53,631 nt of DNA from an uncultured Oscillospiraceae bacterium. GTDB lineage: Bacteria > Bacillota > Clostridia > Oscillospirales > Acutalibacteraceae. The DNA is taken from NCBI GenBank assembly GCA_900543395.1, contig UQQT01000014.1:1-53631 (forward strand), written 5' to 3'. A program made the position numbers and the translations under genes. Of this stretch, positions 51,920-53,631 are shown in pieces; position 1 is the stretch's first letter, and every line of letters begins with the position of its first letter. Under the pieces are notes generated by a model. That model saw only the letters and a program-made list of their open reading frames with translations, was not told the origin of the DNA and did no database searches.

Positions 51920-51957
51920 ACGGAGCGGAAACTATAAATCCGCTCCGTAATTTTTTA
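51920..51957. terminator. Terminator between the DUF2207 gene and the M28-like gene
   Basis: Perfect arms ACGGAGCGGA (51920-51929) and TCCGCTCCGT (51939-51948) are followed by a T run on the plus strand. The flanking A tract lets it act on the minus strand too. Confidence 0.88.
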
Positions 51958-51964
51958 TTTTCAG

Positions 51965-53440
51965 TTATCTTTTATGCCTTAATCTGTTGAGAAGTGACTT
52001 AGGACTCTTTTTACCGAGAGTTATCATTGAATAGCCGTCACAAGGACCGATCTGTCCCGCCGACATTTTAAGAAGTCTCTCAACAACATTTATGAACATG
52101 TCGACCTGCTCATACATAAGTTCTTCGTCAAACTTATCCATCTCGTCGTTATCACTGACTGCGCACAGACAGTCCGGCGCGGTAACGAGTGCGATGTCGG
52201 GAATACCGCAGTTAAATAACGGCTGTCCTTCGCCGAAATGCAGGAAATTATGTCCGCGCATTGTGATGACTCTGTATCTGTCTCTCTCTTTAACACAGTC
52301 AAGATAAAGCTTATCAAGCGTATCGTTGCCTGTATATGAAAGCTCCGTTTCAATGTCACCGACCTGTTTATACTCACCGTCGACATCTTTAAACATTTTA
52401 CAGCCGAGATGCTCGACGGCAACGCCCGCAACAGCTTTCGTATGACCGCCGATACCATCCCATAAATCACGGTGCATGGCAAGCCACTTCGACGTAGCCT
52501 GTACTCCTCCGCCGGCGATTGTTTTGAACGAGGGAAGTCTGAAATGACCTGATACAAAAACAAATATCAGATTTCTTTCAAGCTCTTTGTCTCTGAAATA
52601 GTCAATCATATTCAAAAGAGCAATAGGTCCGTTTTCTTCTATACAGTTGGTTCCGTCGGTGTGCGTATTAATAATGATAGCCTCTTTAGTATTTTTACCC
52701 TCAAGAATAGTATAGAATGTTTCGGTAACCGCGCTTCTCTCCTTTTCGGCGACAAGCTTTAAATTTGCTACCTTATGCTCTTTAGCCGCTTCGAGAACTT
52801 TTTCTCCGTCGGACTCGTTAACCCATATTGCGGGAATACCCTGATACGGCAGAATAAACGGAAGATACTGTCCGTCGATTCTCTTATCGGACATTCCTTT
52901 CCAGATACAAACGACCGCTTTCGCTCCGCAGGCTTTCGCAGCCTTTAAAAACGGAAAATTAACGAATGCAGTAGCAACGGGACCGTCGTATTTTTCCGGA
53001 ATGGTAACATCCTCGGGCAGTGAGGAACGTTTATCGAACGCTATTTCGCTCGGAAGAAAATTAAGTTCGTCAACGCCGACAACGGCAATCTTGCCCTTGG
53101 CATTAAGATAACCGAGTCTCTTATCGTCTACATGAACAAGCTCGGCGGTAACTCCGTCCTCGTCTGTTCTGCCCGAGTAGGGAAAAACGGACGAAATGTG
53201 AATCTCCTCGCCCTCTATTTTAAACGAAGAATCCTTTTCCTCCCAGCGCTTAAAACGAAACGGGTCTGAATAAACGTCCAGTCCTCGCTTCATAAGCTCT
53301 TTTTTAAGGTAACGGATAAAGTTTCTGTGTCCCATATTACCCGTAAGTCTCGGTCCGAACGAATTCATAAGTTTTACGTCTTTTAAAATCTTCTCCGGAC
53401 TTGTTACCTTGTCGGCATACTTAATCATATAGTAAAACAT
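51965..53440 (-). CDS. M28-like aminopeptidase-fold protein with divergent metal site
   Basis: This 491-residue protein without a signal peptide has an N-terminal MNSFGPRLTGNMGHRNFIRY block like M28 peptidases, a PA-like insert (residues 90-230), and a core IIINTHTDGTNCIEENGPIA. The HxD pair is present, but the usual bridging Asp position reads Glu. The catalytic Glu-Glu region reads FVSGHFRLPSF, and the last ligand region reads GEGQPLFNCGIPD. Activity is therefore doubtful or altered. The start at 53440 has AGAAGG only about 3 bases upstream; ATG 53428 is an alternative. It has a consensus promoter. Confidence 0.78.
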   Translation of the reverse strand: MFYYMIKYADKVTSPEKILKDVKLMNSFGPRLTGNMGHRNFIRYLKKELMKRGLDVYSDPFRFKRWEEKDSSFKIEGEEIHISSVFPYSGRTDEDGVTAELVHVDDKRLGYLNAKGKIAVVGVDELNFLPSEIAFDKRSSLPEDVTIPEKYDGPVATAFVNFPFLKAAKACGAKAVVCIWKGMSDKRIDGQYLPFILPYQGIPAIWVNESDGEKVLEAAKEHKVANLKLVAEKERSAVTETFYTILEGKNTKEAIIINTHTDGTNCIEENGPIALLNMIDYFRDKELERNLIFVFVSGHFRLPSFKTIAGGGVQATSKWLAMHRDLWDGIGGHTKAVAGVAVEHLGCKMFKDVDGEYKQVGDIETELSYTGNDTLDKLYLDCVKERDRYRVITMRGHNFLHFGEGQPLFNCGIPDIALVTAPDCLCAVSDNDEMDKFDEELMYEQVDMFINVVERLLKMSAGQIGPCDGYSMITLGKKSPKSLLNRLRHKR

Positions 53441-53468
53441 CTGCCTTCTGTAATAATTATTTAATAAT

Positions 53469-53497
53469 ATTTTAACATGTTAATCGTCAGATGTCAA
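53469..53497 (-). promoter_or_regulatory. Promoter of the M28-like gene
   Basis: On the minus strand TTGACA (53492-53497) and TAAAAT (53469-53474) are 17 bases apart. Beyond it, to 53631, I see no gene or repeat. Confidence 0.8.
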
Positions 53498-53631
53498 TTA
53501 TCTGTACGGCTACAAAACTCCGTTATTTGTGAATTATTTAACGATTCCTTCATATTTACGCATCTTAAAATATTATTATAGCAAAAGAGAGCCGAACCCC
53601 ATAAGCCCAAAACGCACCGTCTCACGCCTCT

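Noticed and set aside
1..53631. CRISPR arrays, rRNA and tRNA genes
   Set aside because: No regularly spaced repeats, no rRNA-like sequence and no convincing tRNA cloverleaf were seen when reading the intergenic spaces, all of which are short.

Overview
The window reads as a chromosomal segment of an anaerobic, Gram-positive Clostridia-type bacterium (Bacillota), probably a gut Oscillospirales or Ruminococcus-like lineage. The case rests on family content: a fused single-chain PurL, a FeoA-FeoB-Cys-rich iron module, a ClpE-like unfoldase with an N-terminal zinc site, EcfA1-EcfA2-EcfT-TruA, DUF5711 next to CvpA, DUF1846, ThyX instead of ThyA, and dnaE followed by pfkA. Ribosome binding sites are strong and purine-rich, and many upstream regions hold near-consensus sigma-A promoters with 17-base spacers. 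No rRNA, tRNA or CRISPR array was found. The organism assignment is inference.

Layout. 1-5023 is the end of a purine operon (purH tail, purD, purL). 5024-7360 is an accessory island with a large serine recombinase, a small ORF and gene debris. 7370-9922 is a ferrous iron uptake operon with a dyad operator over its promoter. 9921-11168 carries a small membrane exporter gene and a Nudix protein fused to a pyrophosphatase-like domain. 11347-13716 has an extended SDR protein with an unusual zinc-ribbon tail and a DUF2461 protein. 13838-13930 encodes a 30-residue hydrophobic peptide with its own promoter, ribosome site and terminator. 13990-17937 encodes an ABC-2 exporter behind an RlmI-like methyltransferase. 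18117-24493 is araB-dnaE-pfkA, apparently one transcript. 24643-25794 is a secreted phosphoesterase.

25945-39119 is a run of 15 minus-strand genes without an obvious internal terminator: ruvC-ruvA-ruvB-glmM-methyltransferase-ecfA1-ecfA2-ecfT-truA-DUF5711-cvpA-pgsA-clpE-like-tfoX-like. It starts at a good promoter shared back-to-back with an Eis-like acetyltransferase gene. It mixes recombination repair, cell-wall precursor synthesis, vitamin uptake, tRNA modification, phospholipid synthesis and proteostasis.

40508-45355 holds a second SDR protein, a secreted EEP-family hydrolase, and the mltG-MTHFS-DJ-1 operon. 45649-48655 is thyX-methyltransferase-hslO, preceded by a hairpin leader with two extended -10 elements. 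The end holds a DUF1846 protein, a DUF2207 membrane protein and an M28-like protein with altered metal-site residues.

Most of the window is housekeeping. The parts most worth a second look are the orphan 30-residue peptide and its palindromic divergent promoter, the recombinase island, the tandem ThyX with complementary motif loss, the SDR/zinc-ribbon and pyrophosphatase-like/Nudix fusions, the shared amphipathic C-terminal tails on two secreted hydrolases, and the thyX leader. I did not find a clear, multi-gene undescribed system.
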